64,000 nucleotides of DNA from positions 248,001 through 312,000 of the forward strand of contig MU404065.1 in the NCBI GenBank assembly GCA_022695795.1. The letters are read 5' to 3'. The first letter of the stretch is position 1. Every line of letters begins with the position of its first letter. Below, piece by piece: positions 9,521 through 19,776 of the stretch. The stretch comes from Biscogniauxia marginata (taxonomy: Eukaryota > Ascomycota > Sordariomycetes > Xylariales > Xylariaceae). The position numbers and the translations under genes were made by a program. The notes below the pieces were generated by a model. That model did not search any database. It was not told the DNA's origin and saw nothing but the letters and a program-made list of their open reading frames with translations.

Positions 9521-12496
9521 ATGGACCAAACCAAGCCAACGGCAATAAATCCCCTTGAGATGTCGTTCGACGACTCGAGTCACAAGGATGAATGGGAGGA
9601 CTGGGAGGATGAGGACATCGAGGAAGCTAAAGAATCGAGGCTCTTCACTGACCAACGTGGTCTTCTTGTAGACGTCTCCGGTGAGGCTACCGGCACGTCG
9701 AGCAAGCCTGCCCACACCACCATTCGAAGTACTCAGCATCGCTATTCGGTTCAGAAGCCGACCCGGCTGAAGTCTAAAGGAAGGCAGAAGGCGCAAAATG
9801 CAAAAGCCGGTATCAAGCTCGTAACCGACATGTCTCAGTTCCGACAGCAAGCCCAACTACCGCAGCAGCAGGAGCGCCCGGCAGGAAAGAGTACTCATGA
9901 TGAGAATCGGGGCAAATTTGTAGATGCGGCTGCCCTTCTAGCACTGGAAGGCGAGCCAACATCAGCTTCTGTTGGCAGTTTTTCTTGGTTAAAGCGAAAA
10001 CCAGGGAATATCCGAAGCAGAAAGGCGGACAAAAGACCGGCACGGGACCGCTCTTCGGATCTTTCTCCAGAGTCCCGACCCATTGTCATTGGTATTTCTG
10101 TGCCTTCAGACGATGCAAGTTCGCATCAAGTCAGTCCGCATACAGCTGTCCTCGAGACGCCCACCGACATGCAAAATTTTTCTCGGAAAGGAAACGCAAA
10201 TAATGCGACTCTTACACCGCAACAGCAACGCTCTGTATGGTCTCCGGATACTGAAGATAGCGAGTCTCCATATAGCACAGTTCGGCCGGCTTCAAGCATC
10301 TATTCACGACCAACCACTTATCGCGGCTCTGTAAACCCTGCTACCGATGTACCTCCAGTTCCCGCCTTACCAGCAACCTTAAAGTTCAAGCAGACTGCAG
10401 GACTTGCGGAACCGGATGACGACGATGACGGTGGGACGCCTTGCACACTTTTCGAGGAAGATGGTAGCCCGACGGCAAATCGCAAGTCGCAAAAACCCAA
10501 AACAGCGACCGTAAGCCCCGAAAGCGCTAGCAGCCGAGCAAATGGATGGTGGGACCACGTGACAACTCCTTTCATGCAACAAACGAACAACCCATTCAAG
10601 CAACAGGCCCAGGAAACAGGCTCCAGATCTTTATTGAGTCCAAATGAATGGTGGAATGGGGTTGACGAGAAGAGAACACCTCCGTCGAGGGCTTCGGGCC
10701 TAACTATTATCACCCCGGCGGCTCTAGAACAACGCACTGCCTCTTCGTCAACTGCTTCCTCGTCTCAACCCGTCTCTCAAAGCCGCCCTGAAACTCACTC
10801 CGAGAAGGCTAGGATCCTAATCGAAGAAAATCAGGCAACGGCCGAATTGCCTCCACCATATTCACCTCCAGAGACAGTTAAGCAAGTCAAGTACACAGCG
10901 ATTCTACCGCCCTCGCATAATGCCAATCTTCAGCCGGTACCATCTCCGGGCCCGATGACTCCTGGCCTTCCAGGAACGATGACCTCGCAAGGAGCCATCA
11001 ACTTATCCGAGATACCATTGACACCCAACCCACGCACTGGACCCGCTGCAGCACTCCACGATCGTCCGGCAGGCACTTATGTTACCGGTGATCACTTCTA
11101 CGGAGCACCGGGAAGAGCAAACAAAACCGAACGCCAGCGACGTCGTCACGAGAAAGAAGAAGTCGTTGCAAGAAAGGTTGGTGGGTTTTGGAGAGGTCGT
11201 GGCTGCATGCCTGCCGATGGGTGCTTTGGGCGCACCGGTCGAGAGGGCAGAAAACGGAGGAGAATTTACCTGGGGGTTTTCGGGGGCGTATTAGCGGCCA
11301 TCATTCTCACCGTCGTTTTAGTTGTCGTCCTTACTCGGAGGACATCGTCCAAGCAAGCACCAGAAGCCTCCATTTGGCTCAACTTAACAGACTTCCCTCC
11401 AATGCCTACAGGTGTTTTAACAGTGGCCGGTCCAGACAATTCTGTACATATTACCGGCTGCTTTAACGATCAAACCCCCACGACGGCATGGTCGTGCTCG
11501 GTACCTAAAGCAGACCATGATTCTGTGGCGCCATATGCACCCAACCAGCCCGAATTTATCTTCCAGATACAGTACGATAATAATACTAGGGCCCTGTGGA
11601 AGATCTCGGACGATGAAGAAAAGTCCGGAGCAGAACGACGAGATTTCTTAACCGATCCTGGTTTCGAGCCTGAGCCCGAACCACCTTCTGTCGCAGAAAT
11701 GCGCTTTCTAGGGAACACCACTGACCATATTGAAGATGACGACAAGGCTGGCGAACCCACACCTTTCTTCATCAGTCTACTGACATCGGTCAATGATACT
11801 GTCGGCCCTAACATGCTCATGCGCCGACAAGGCAATGCGATCGGTGGCGCTCCTGGTAATGGAACAGGCGGTTTCAACCTCTCGGAGATCCTTCCTCCTC
11901 CGGAACTGAACGGTGACGGCACAGGAGCACCGGCTAGGCTCTTCCCACTTCCTGTTCAACAGCCCATTCGCTTATTCGACCGTGGCCTTCCAACAGAACA
12001 CTACGGCTTTTATACATACTTCGATAAGAATATCTACCTAAGGAACAGCACAGCTTTCGACAAAGCCGACGAAGACGGCGGATCTCTCATTACAGATGCG
12101 AAGTCTATCATAACATTCGCACAAACTCGCTTCCTTGTCAAGATGTGGACTCGCAAAGAGAACACGACACAGCTACTCGGCAATGGTACTGTACCAGGCG
12201 AGGACGGCTCGTCGGTCTTCTCCACGCCAGGCACAATGCCGTACCCGATTACCATTGGCGAGGATATGCATGGTGGTAACGCGGCAAAGAAGACCGACTA
12301 CATATACACGGTCTTGGACAATCAGGCTATTGACACGTCGGATCCAAAGATCGTCTCGTCGAACCGTGGTTTCGGCGGTACCTTGATCAACGCCAAGTCA
12401 CAAGATACAGACGTATCTTTAGGAGGCATCGATGGCGGCACGGGTGGCTGCAAATGTGAATGGATCAATTTCAAGGGTCTAACTAAATCAACCTAA
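9521..12496 (+). CDS. Large single-pass membrane protein of unknown function
   Basis: Intronless, 991 aa from the ATG at 9521; the frame is open a little further upstream but without an ATG. Residues 1-580 are disordered and Ser/Pro/Gln-rich, beginning with an acidic block (DEWEDWEDEDIEEA) and containing three similar WW-containing patches (ANGWWDHVTTPFMQQ, PNEWWNGVDEKR). A cluster of basic residues then leads into one transmembrane helix at about 584-607 (LGVFGGVLAAIILTVVLVVVL) followed by TRR. The C-terminal 380 residues carry many N-glycosylation sequons (NLT, NNT, NTT, NDT, NGT, NST), so they are probably extracellular or lumenal. That gives a type II-like topology with a long cytosolic tail. 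I recognise no enzymatic motif. A cell-wall or plasma-membrane sensor-like role is possible but is only a guess from the architecture. Confidence 0.85.
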   Translation: MDQTKPTAINPLEMSFDDSSHKDEWEDWEDEDIEEAKESRLFTDQRGLLVDVSGEATGTSSKPAHTTIRSTQHRYSVQKPTRLKSKGRQKAQNAKAGIKLVTDMSQFRQQAQLPQQQERPAGKSTHDENRGKFVDAAALLALEGEPTSASVGSFSWLKRKPGNIRSRKADKRPARDRSSDLSPESRPIVIGISVPSDDASSHQVSPHTAVLETPTDMQNFSRKGNANNATLTPQQQRSVWSPDTEDSESPYSTVRPASSIYSRPTTYRGSVNPATDVPPVPALPATLKFKQTAGLAEPDDDDDGGTPCTLFEEDGSPTANRKSQKPKTATVSPESASSRANGWWDHVTTPFMQQTNNPFKQQAQETGSRSLLSPNEWWNGVDEKRTPPSRASGLTIITPAALEQRTASSSTASSSQPVSQSRPETHSEKARILIEENQATAELPPPYSPPETVKQVKYTAILPPSHNANLQPVPSPGPMTPGLPGTMTSQGAINLSEIPLTPNPRTGPAAALHDRPAGTYVTGDHFYGAPGRANKTERQRRRHEKEEVVARKVGGFWRGRGCMPADGCFGRTGREGRKRRRIYLGVFGGVLAAIILTVVLVVVLTRRTSSKQAPEASIWLNLTDFPPMPTGVLTVAGPDNSVHITGCFNDQTPTTAWSCSVPKADHDSVAPYAPNQPEFIFQIQYDNNTRALWKISDDEEKSGAERRDFLTDPGFEPEPEPPSVAEMRFLGNTTDHIEDDDKAGEPTPFFISLLTSVNDTVGPNMLMRRQGNAIGGAPGNGTGGFNLSEILPPPELNGDGTGAPARLFPLPVQQPIRLFDRGLPTEHYGFYTYFDKNIYLRNSTAFDKADEDGGSLITDAKSIITFAQTRFLVKMWTRKENTTQLLGNGTVPGEDGSSVFSTPGTMPYPITIGEDMHGGNAAKKTDYIYTVLDNQAIDTSDPKIVSSNRGFGGTLINAKSQDTDVSLGGIDGGTGGCKCEWINFKGLTKST

Positions 12497-13238
12497 TATA
12501 CGTACATAATGATGGGATGACATAACCCACCTTTGGGAAAGACGAAGACATATCTTACATGGCATGGTTTATGGCCTTTAAGGAGCGTTTCTGCATATTA
12601 AAAGGAGGGGAAAAAGATAGCAAGGGTTGATTTTTTGGTTTTTGGTTTTTGGTTTTTGTATTTACTATCGCATATATAAACTAGCGTTGCATACCGCCTC
12701 TTGCGCTGTATGCTATTTTCTTTGCCTTCTATACCGATTTGCATTCTAGGCTCAGTTTTCTGAACAATTCATCTACGGTAGCGAATTGACGACTTTGGTT
12801 AATAAATAGCTCTATTCTTTTATTATAGTACCCATAACGATCCTTCATTAGCTTATATCAGCCAGAAGCAATACGAGTTTCTCAGCCCGGGCATAGGCGA
12901 TCTCTGTTGATCTCCAATGATGTCCTAATATCGAAGTATACTCGACCATGTAGGTAGCTTTTTATGCAGGATACATCTTGGAGCAGGGCCACGGAAGTTT
13001 CTTGGAGTGAGCTAGGATCCCTTTTGCTTTATTTGACACGACTTGTTTGACATGCCGCTCTGCGCTTGTTTATTTCACAGATCGGCCAGCCATTTTTTGC
13101 ACTCTACACATAGATAAAGTATTATTTTTCTGTCTGCCTAGATATTAGATGGGACATCTTATTTCGAAATAAACGAATGATATCGAAATACACATTAAGA
13201 ATAAGGAGGAGGAGGGGTGGGCCAGAGAAGAAAACAAC
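12497..13238. other. 3' flanking spacer
   Basis: AT-rich spacer downstream of the membrane protein gene. It contains a short GGTTTTT tandem array and no reading frame of note. Confidence 0.5.
12637..12657. repeat. GGTTTTT tandem repeat
   Basis: Three head-to-tail copies of GGTTTTT lie just after the 9521 gene, within its probable 3' UTR. Confidence 0.85.
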
Positions 13239-13367
13239 ATGTATCCGGTCCGGCTCGTCATCTTCGCCTTCGACGGCACCCTCTTCGACACGCACTGCTC
13301 GAAAGCGCACTGTATCAAGCTGACCTTCGACGCGCTGTTCTATGCCCAGCGTTACGCGGGAGCCTGA
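13239..13367 (+). pseudogene. Remnant of a HAD-superfamily hydrolase N-terminus
   Basis: A 42-codon ATG frame encodes VRLVIFAFDGTLFDTH followed by KAHCIKLTFDAL. This closely follows the first segment of HAD phosphatases, whose motif I reads DxDGTLxDT. Here the first Asp, the catalytic nucleophile in functional enzymes, is Ala (GCC for GAC). The frame then stops, and no cap domain, motif II or motif III follows: the next sequence is a GAT microsatellite and low-complexity DNA. It is therefore best read as a degenerate gene fragment. An unusually short first exon of a real gene seems less likely, because no splice donor keeps a HAD frame open. The region lies between two convergent genes. Confidence 0.6.
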
Positions 13368-13393
13368 TCTGGTGAGGGGCCGGAGCATTACTA

Positions 13394-13431
<38 letters not shown>

Positions 13432-14074
13432 AGGGGAGGGGATAGGGGAAGAGGAAGGAGAAGGGGTACTGTTTGTCACGGACAGGTGGCCCGTGCTTCA
13501 GCTTGTATATAGTACTTTGGTAGTGGGCGCTAGAGAGGAGCTTTCCCTCCCTAGCGCAACAACAAGTAACATACGTACCCTTGCACTGTTGGAGGTGCTA
13601 GTATTTTTTGGAGGGGTTTGCGTCGTGAGGAAAGGGGGGTTGAGGAAGGGAAAGGAAGGGAAGGGAAGGGACGAGTACCTTGTGTGAAGGTGGGTTGTTG
13701 GAAAGGGGGTGAGAGGAGCAAGGTTCAGTATGAGATTTCGTAGAGGTTAAGATGGGATAGATAACTATAGAAGGGTTAACGTAATTTTGCCGTTTTCACT
13801 CGTGAACAGTAGCAAATCTCATCGACATCTCGGGGGAGGCGGGGAGGGGGTTTAGGGGTCAAATGTAGGATGTAATATCTGGCAAAACGTATACCGACTT
13901 GGACGTTCGTTGATAGGTATGTGCATCCATACATGTAGCAATAATCTATCGTATGTAGTTAGTAGATTTCACGATTCTCTCTGTTCCCCTCTCTCTTTTC
14001 TCTTCCTCCCTTTTAGCCCCCCCCCCCCCCTTTTTTTTCTTTTTTTTTCCCCTTCCCGCCAACCCACCGCACGT
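13368..14074. other. Low-complexity spacer
   Basis: Starts with a GAT microsatellite, continues with G-rich and GGAAGG-like tracts, and ends with C and T runs (14018-14050) just beyond the 3-hydroxyanthranilate dioxygenase stop. No gene is seen. Confidence 0.55.
13396..13431. repeat. (GAT)12 microsatellite
   Basis: Twelve uninterrupted GAT units immediately downstream of the HAD remnant. Confidence 0.95.
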
Positions 14075-14877
14075 TCACTCCAGGTTGGGATCCTGGATAG
14101 TGCCGGGCTTGGGGACCGAGTTGGCCAGCTCGCCGCAGCGCGGGCACGTGCGGCTGGCGTCGTCGCGCATGAAGGCCTCGATGGCGGCCTTGATCTGGGT
14201 GCCGAGGTCGGTGCAGTGGAAGGCGGCCTCGTGGACGACCTCGCGGCACTCCTGGCAGTACCAGCGCATGCGGTCGAGGGAGCCGGCGGGCCGGCGCTGC
14301 TCGAGCACGACGCCCACCGTGTCGGCGAACCGCACCGGGTTGTGCGGCGTGTTGCCCGGGAGCAGGAACATGTCGCCCTCGCGGATCACGACGTCCCGGA
14401 ACTGGCCCTCGTCCACCACCTTCAGGACCATGGCCCCCTTGTGCTGGTAGAACCACTCCGGCGTCTGGTTGATGTGGTAGTCGGTCCGCGCGTTGGGCCC
14501 GCCTACGATCTGTTTCGGTGGGAAATTGGTGGTTGGTTAGCTCGGTTGAAGCTGTGTAAGTGTGCGTGTGTTTGTGTGTCTGTCTGTGTGTCTGTCTGTG
14601 TGTCTGTCTGTGTGTCTGTCTGTGTGTCTGTCTGTGTGTCTGTCTGTGTGCCTGTCTGTGTTTGTCTGTGTGTGCATGGGGACTGAACGGACCATGACGG
14701 TGAAATCTTCATTGTAGACGCAGTAGTTGTTCACCGGGGGTTTCAGGAGGTGAGAGTTCTCCTCGAGCCTGCCAAGTGATCAGTCCGATATACCGGCATG
14801 TGAAAGTTATTTTTGGGAATGCTCCATATACTCCCGTCAACTTACCACCTAGGGAGATTGACTGGCGCTGAGAGCAT
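14075..14877 (-). CDS. bna1: 3-hydroxyanthranilate 3,4-dioxygenase
   Basis: Kynurenine-pathway enzyme. It opens the ring of 3-hydroxyanthranilate with O2, producing the precursor of quinolinate and NAD, and acts in the cytosol. Three exons (14877-14846, 14768-14693, 14509-14075) give 180 aa, the usual fungal length. The cupin core carries the non-haem iron ligands: the His of [13 protein letters not shown], a Glu in the same segment, and the His of [15 protein letters not shown]. The C-terminus has the two CxxC pairs (CQEC, CPRC) of the rubredoxin-like zinc site. Intron 2 is occupied largely by a TGTC/TGTG tandem array, and its donor reads GTCCGT, an unusual form. The start ATG gives [11 protein letters not shown], the family N-terminus. 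Confidence 0.95.
14573..14674. repeat. TGTCTGTCTGTG minisatellite inside the dioxygenase intron
   Basis: About eight copies of a 12-base unit built from TGTC and TGTG lie wholly inside intron 2 of the 3-hydroxyanthranilate dioxygenase gene. They fill more than half of that 183-nt intron. On the gene's own strand the array reads CAGACAGACACA. Confidence 0.9.
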
Positions 14878-15808
14878 TGTTGCAGCTCATCCAACAAACT
14901 TATCCTTCAACTTTATCTTTATAGGGGGAAGCTCAAAAGATGGGTGTGGAGACTCGACACCCAATGGCCCAAGCCCGCGTTGATATCCAAGAGTCTAGAT
15001 ATTCCCTTGACGGACAGAGACTCTCTCTAGTTGAGTGGGATACAGGCCGTTGCTTAAAATAAACTCGTGATCTCGGGTATTAGGTAGATGTTTTCTAGTG
15101 TAAGGTTCCGCTAATGCCTCGACTTCCCCTCGTCTGGCGGGCTGTGTCACGGATCAGGCGGAATTGTGAGGAGTTTCTTTTCTCTTTTGACAAATTGAAT
15201 CGGAAATGCTCATACGATATTCAAATGTTCAGCAGTAAACAAGTTAGTAACGAGATACCTGTCGAAGACCCCACCATCAGCCAGTTAGGTATTTCGGTAC
15301 ATAGTGTACTTTGGGTAGGGTCCAAGCTTCTACACTAACGCAACCTAACCCCATCTGCAGGGCCCGCCGGGGTATCTTTACAGCGGCGGACTTACCCCCC
15401 GGACTTTTGAATCAACCGCCGTTTGACGCCCGAGACGCGAGTGGAAGCGCCTGCGCGATGGAGCTCTAGGCGTTGTTTCCCTTGGTTCGCACCATCACGG
15501 TCATCGCGACCCTCCCAACGGCACCTTCTTGTGGACCATCTGAGCGCATTTGAGCAAGTTTGCTTCCGAAGACCCATATTTTCCCATCAGATAAAGTCGC
15601 TTAGCGAGTTTATAGATTCAGTTCCTCATTCGTGATAACATTCGGACTCGGTCCGACTGCTCGGGCCTCACCTCGTTTACCATATTTATCTCGACGGCCA
15701 TCGCGAACTCGATATATCTACCTACCTGGCACCCTATCGTACCTGACTTACACGAGACCCTGCCTATCGACGTCATACCACGAGCGCCAATCCCCCCGAG
15801 TCGTGAAG
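14878..15808. promoter_or_regulatory. Divergent promoter region of dioxygenase and copper transporter
   Basis: About 0.9 kb between two divergent starts. No reading frame has domain character. It must hold both promoters, but I cannot point to a certain copper-responsive element by eye. Confidence 0.45.
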
Positions 15809-16982
15809 ATGGACCACTCGCATATGGACCACTCCGGGATGGACCACAGACACATGGATCACGGAGGCATGGACCATGGCATGCCCATGCCCATGTGCAA
15901 GATGAATGTTCGTCGCCTCCCCCCTTACCCACTCCCCAATCCCAATCCGCAAGCCCTGAAGCCGTTGCGCGAGCGAAATCGACCCGGGCCCGGCGGCGGC
16001 GTTCCCGCGAACGCCGCAAGACCCAACGCCGTGGTGCGGCGAAACCCTAAACTTCAAGCCACCACGTTGGGCCTGGAAGTCAAAAACACGGAAAGAGAAA
16101 ACCGAATCGCTAATTCTTGCCCCCTCCCCTCCCCCCCTTCCGAATTAGATGCTGTTCAACTGGGACACGACGGACCTCTGCATCATCTTCCGGTCCTGGC
16201 ACGTCCGCGGGCCCGCGTCGCTGATCTTCAGCCTCCTGGCCATCGTGGCCATCTGCGCCGGCTACGAGGCCCTGCGCGAGGCGACGCGGCGGTACGAAGC
16301 GTGGGTCAGCGAGACACAGGACGCCGCACCCAGTGAGTGTTCCTATACCTCCCCCCGCCCCCCTCTCCAAGATCCAGCCTAGCAGAAGGAAGAAGAAGAA
16401 AAAAAGAGAAAAAACCTAAATAGAATAATCGCATTTCCTTATTTTGGGAAGAAAAGAAAAAAACACCCAAGAAAGTTCCTTGGCTAAAGAGAGACCCCCG
16501 GTGAAAAAAAAACAAGTTTCGGGCGAGGGAGAGCAAGTTAATGAAGACGCGCCGTTACTGCCAGCAGGACAAAACAACAGTCGGAATGGAGACAAGGCGA
16601 CCACCATCAGCCAGCGCGCGCGCGTCGTCAAGGCCGCGATCTACGCCGTGCAGAATTTCTATGCATTTATGATTATGTATGTGTTCTTCACCCCCCCCCT
16701 GCCACCACCCCCCTCTTCCCCGGGAAAATAATAAAAAGAAGAAAAGAAAAAAAAAACCCCCCCAATTAAGAAATTATTATTTCTATTATCATATATATAT
16801 ATAATAAGGCTCTCTCACAAACACCGACAACAACGCTCACCTCTTTCCTCTCTCTCGCTTCCAGGCTGCTGTTCATGACGTACAACGGCTTCGTCATGAT
16901 CGCCGTCGCCGTCGGCGCCGGCGTCGGCTCCTACCTCTTCGGCTCGCGCACGCGCGCTACTAAGGAGACGGCCTGTCACTGA
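15809..16982 (+). CDS. Ctr-family high-affinity copper transporter
   Basis: Membrane transporter that imports Cu(I) as a trimer. Four exons are read: 15809-15907, 16149-16332, about 16517-16676, and 16865-16982 (186 aa). Exon 1 encodes a Met/His-rich extracellular tail with five MDH units followed by MPMPM, a typical copper-capturing segment. Transmembrane helix 1 follows MLFNWDTTDLCIIFRSW. Helices 2 and 3 carry the family signature MLLFM (MxxxM), exactly twelve residues, then GAGVG (GxxxG). The protein ends TACH, a short Cys/His terminus. The 3' splice site of exon 3 is uncertain: 16489 is a second option that adds nine residues. The loop between helices 1 and 2 is low complexity. The first intron uses a GTTCGT donor. 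Confidence 0.92.
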
Positions 16983-17556
16983 CAGGGGTTCCGAGTTCGC
17001 CATCGCGGGGGTCGGTCACGGTTGCATAATCCCACCTGTCTATTGCTGAAAGAGTCGTGAGCGAAACAAAGATGTTTGCGTGTGCGTTTTGCGTCGTGTG
17101 GAGAGAGAGAGAGAGAGAGAGAGACAGATTGGCATTTGGCAGCTCTGGCGGGGGGGGAAGGGGCGGAAGTGCAACGCCCGAACGGGGTTTGGAGTTGGGT
17201 TGAGATTGAGTTTGAGCGGTATACCAAATAGCATCGACATTTGCAAGCTATATAGGTAATGGATCTAGCGAGTTCTTTCGAGCATGAAGAGTGTGTCTGA
17301 TAAGTAAAGATAGGGGGGTGTGTGTAGGTAAGAGCAAGGTAGAAATCTATGTCCGGCTTGGGCCCGGGGGTATTTTCATCCTAAAGATATCCATCTCTCT
17401 ATCTGGGGCTTTGTGCAATAGCATCAACATCAGCATCAACAACTAAAACGACATAGATCATCCCATCATCAACAACCGGCGTAGCGCAAACCCGCAAAGG
17501 ATCAGAATAGGATTGTGAGGCCTTCCTCCTCCTCCTCACCATCATCATCAGTCCCA
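16983..17556. other. Convergent 3' spacer
   Basis: Spacer between the stops of the copper transporter and the Nudix hydrolase, with a GA microsatellite at 17101-17124 and CATCAT-like runs. No gene is seen. Confidence 0.55.
17101..17124. repeat. (GA)12 microsatellite
   Basis: Uninterrupted GA dinucleotides in the 3' flank of the copper transporter gene. Confidence 0.9.
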
Positions 17557-19315
17557 CTACATCTTCGCATCCTTGACCTCCTCCTTCGTAGCCTCAAGCC
17601 CAACCTCCTTGCGCTTCTTCTCGGGGAGGCGGCCCGCGCGCTCGAGCCGCGCGATGATGCTCTCGTCGCCGTAATGCGCGTTGTGCTCGAACTCGGGCTC
17701 CTCGGCGTACGCGATGCGGGCGGCGTCGACGAGCATGCGGCCGGTGAGGCCCCAGACGAGGAACCGCTGCGCGACGGCGGCCCCGGCCGCGTTACTACCG
17801 TCTCCCTCCTCGCCTCCCTCGTAGTCTTCGTCCTCGGGGTCGTCCGATATGGCGGCCTGGCCGCCGTCGCGCACGCGCGGGCGCGTGACGCGCTGGTTGT
17901 TCACGGGGACGTGGAAGTTGTGGACGCGCCAGGGCTCGCCGTGCCAGCGGGACCAGAAGCCGTCGTACCAGTCGCCGTCGGGCGGCAGCGCCGCGGCGGC
18001 CAAGGCGGAGGCCGAAAGGGAGGAGGAGGAGTCGTAGGGCGGCAGCTCGTCCGTCGCCTTGAGGAAGTTGTGGAAGGGCGCCGAGAAGACGGCGGCGACC
18101 TCCTTGGCGTCGAGGCGGGGCATCATGCCCTCGTCGACGGTCGGGGCGCGCGGCCGCCCGGGCTCGTCGTCCGAGTGCAGGAAGGCGACGCACGGCCGCA
18201 CCGCGAGCTCCGTCTTGGCTAGGCTGCATGGCAGGCTGCAGAGCGGCTCGATCCGGAACGGCTTCGGGATCTTGGCGTCGTCCATCGGAAGGCCGATCTC
18301 CTCCCACGCTTCACGGCGCGCGATCTGATCTGGAGGTTTGGTAAAATCCCGGGTTTTATGTCAGTCTGGGGGTTTCTTTTCTTATTTCTTCTTCTCCTCC
18401 TTTTTGTTTATTCATTATTCATGTTACTTCCCCTTTTGGCCCCTGCCCCTGGTGTTTGCCTTACAACCGCCTCACATTTCCACCAAGTTTCCGGAGGGAG
18501 AGTGGCTCGACTTACACGGAGTCTCCCGCAACGAATCTGCTTTTCCGCCGGGGAACGCAGCGTGACCTGGTAGAAATTCAAACGTCAGACTTCATTTCCC
18601 TACCACCCATCGACACATGCGATTGGGGCTTGTGGGTGCATGTTTAACTTATAGAAAGGGCCAGAGGGAGGGAGGAAGGGAACCGGACTTCGCATACCGG
18701 AGAAATTCCGCAGGCTGGCGGCGCGCATGGTGATGACGACGCGCAGGTCGCCGCGGCGGTCGGCGAACAGCAGGATCAGCACGGCGGCGCGCCGGCTTAC
18801 CGGGAGGTGGTCCCAGGTAGGGAAGGGCGGCGGCTTGTAGGCACGGAGACGCGCGATGGCGGCCTTTGATCGCATGAGCATGACTGCGTTTCTCTTCTGG
18901 TTTTCTACCATTCTAACAAGTGTGTACTTCCCCCCGGACAACTCAAAACAACGAACCGGGGCGACGGGGGCAATGGCAAGACAATTTATTCTTTCCTCGA
19001 AAGAGACATGAATTTCTTTTTATATTGAAAAGGGTGGCTTGTGTGGTGTTCGGACTACGTAGCGTTTGTACTGACCGCCGAGACTGCATTGAGCGGGGCC
19101 ATGGTCGAAGCATCCCAATAATACGAGGCTGGATCGTGGGAGGGAGAGGAGGAGGAGGAGAACTCCGGGGGTAAGTCGAGCGAGAGGGCGAGGTCGGACG
19201 GCGGGTTTATGGTGGTAGCAGAGGAGTTGCGGATGCTCTGGAGGATCTCGGCGGTCTCGAGCTCAGTCAACGTCGGGGAGCCGTTCTGGGAGGATGAGCC
19301 GTTGGGTATGTTCAT
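17557..19315 (-). CDS. Nudix hydrolase of the CoA pyrophosphatase type
   Basis: Four exons (19315-19076, 18863-18698, 18566-18516, 18329-17557) give 409 aa. The fold region reads RAAVLILLFADRRGDLRVVITMRA, then GHAAFPGGKAD, then ETPYQIARREAWEEIGLP, which is the Nudix box. The FPGGKAD lead-in resembles the peroxisomal CoA diphosphatase group (Pcd1/NUDT7). Such enzymes cleave CoA or oxidised CoA to 3',5'-ADP and a phosphopantetheine. Intron 3 splits the Nudix box itself, and the phase is restored exactly by a perfect GTAAGT donor. After the Nudix fold there is a long acidic, low-complexity insertion before the last conserved segment (RFLVWGLTGRMLVDAARIAY). No clear C-terminal peroxisome signal is present (it ends DAKM). 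The first splice junction is the least certain. Confidence 0.88.
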
Positions 19316-19776
19316 GATCGGGCCTCTCTCTCTTTTATGTGCTTTGTGGAGGAGAAGAGAATATGCGAACAAAAAATTGATACCTTACCGATAACAAATT
19401 TAGTACTGTCTAGGTGGGTAGGTGCATCTGTAGGTGGACAGGTTAGGCATTGGACTGACGTACAAGACGTCGATCAAATCGGAGTAAGGCGGGGATCCCC
19501 ACTTAGTTAAAATGGTCCCTGAACTACACGTACCAAAGTACTTCGTAGTTTGCAAGTACTTATTTATACCTACCTGAAACTATAGGAGGTAAGTTTCCCT
19601 CAATTAATCTAACCAATTACAACCCTCATGAGACTACGCTGGAACGTATATTCTTTCGAGAACCCATCTACCCCATCACCCTAGAAATATATTTCTGTAA
19701 AAAGAAAAAAAGGTCGTGCGCCTCATGTAAGATTTATCTTATCATAGGGGTTAATACACAAATACGATCACGCTTC
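19316..19776. other. Short spacer with TAGGTA tracts
   Basis: Contains the Nudix gene promoter and the 3' UTR of the next minus-strand gene. TAGGTGGGTAGG- and TACCTACC-like stretches lie at 19411-19440 and about 19567. No gene is seen. Confidence 0.5.

Noticed and set aside
13910..14686. 258-codon frame on the plus strand
   Set aside because: It is antisense to the 3-hydroxyanthranilate dioxygenase exons and runs into the intronic TG repeat. The codon pattern is a mirror of the real gene.
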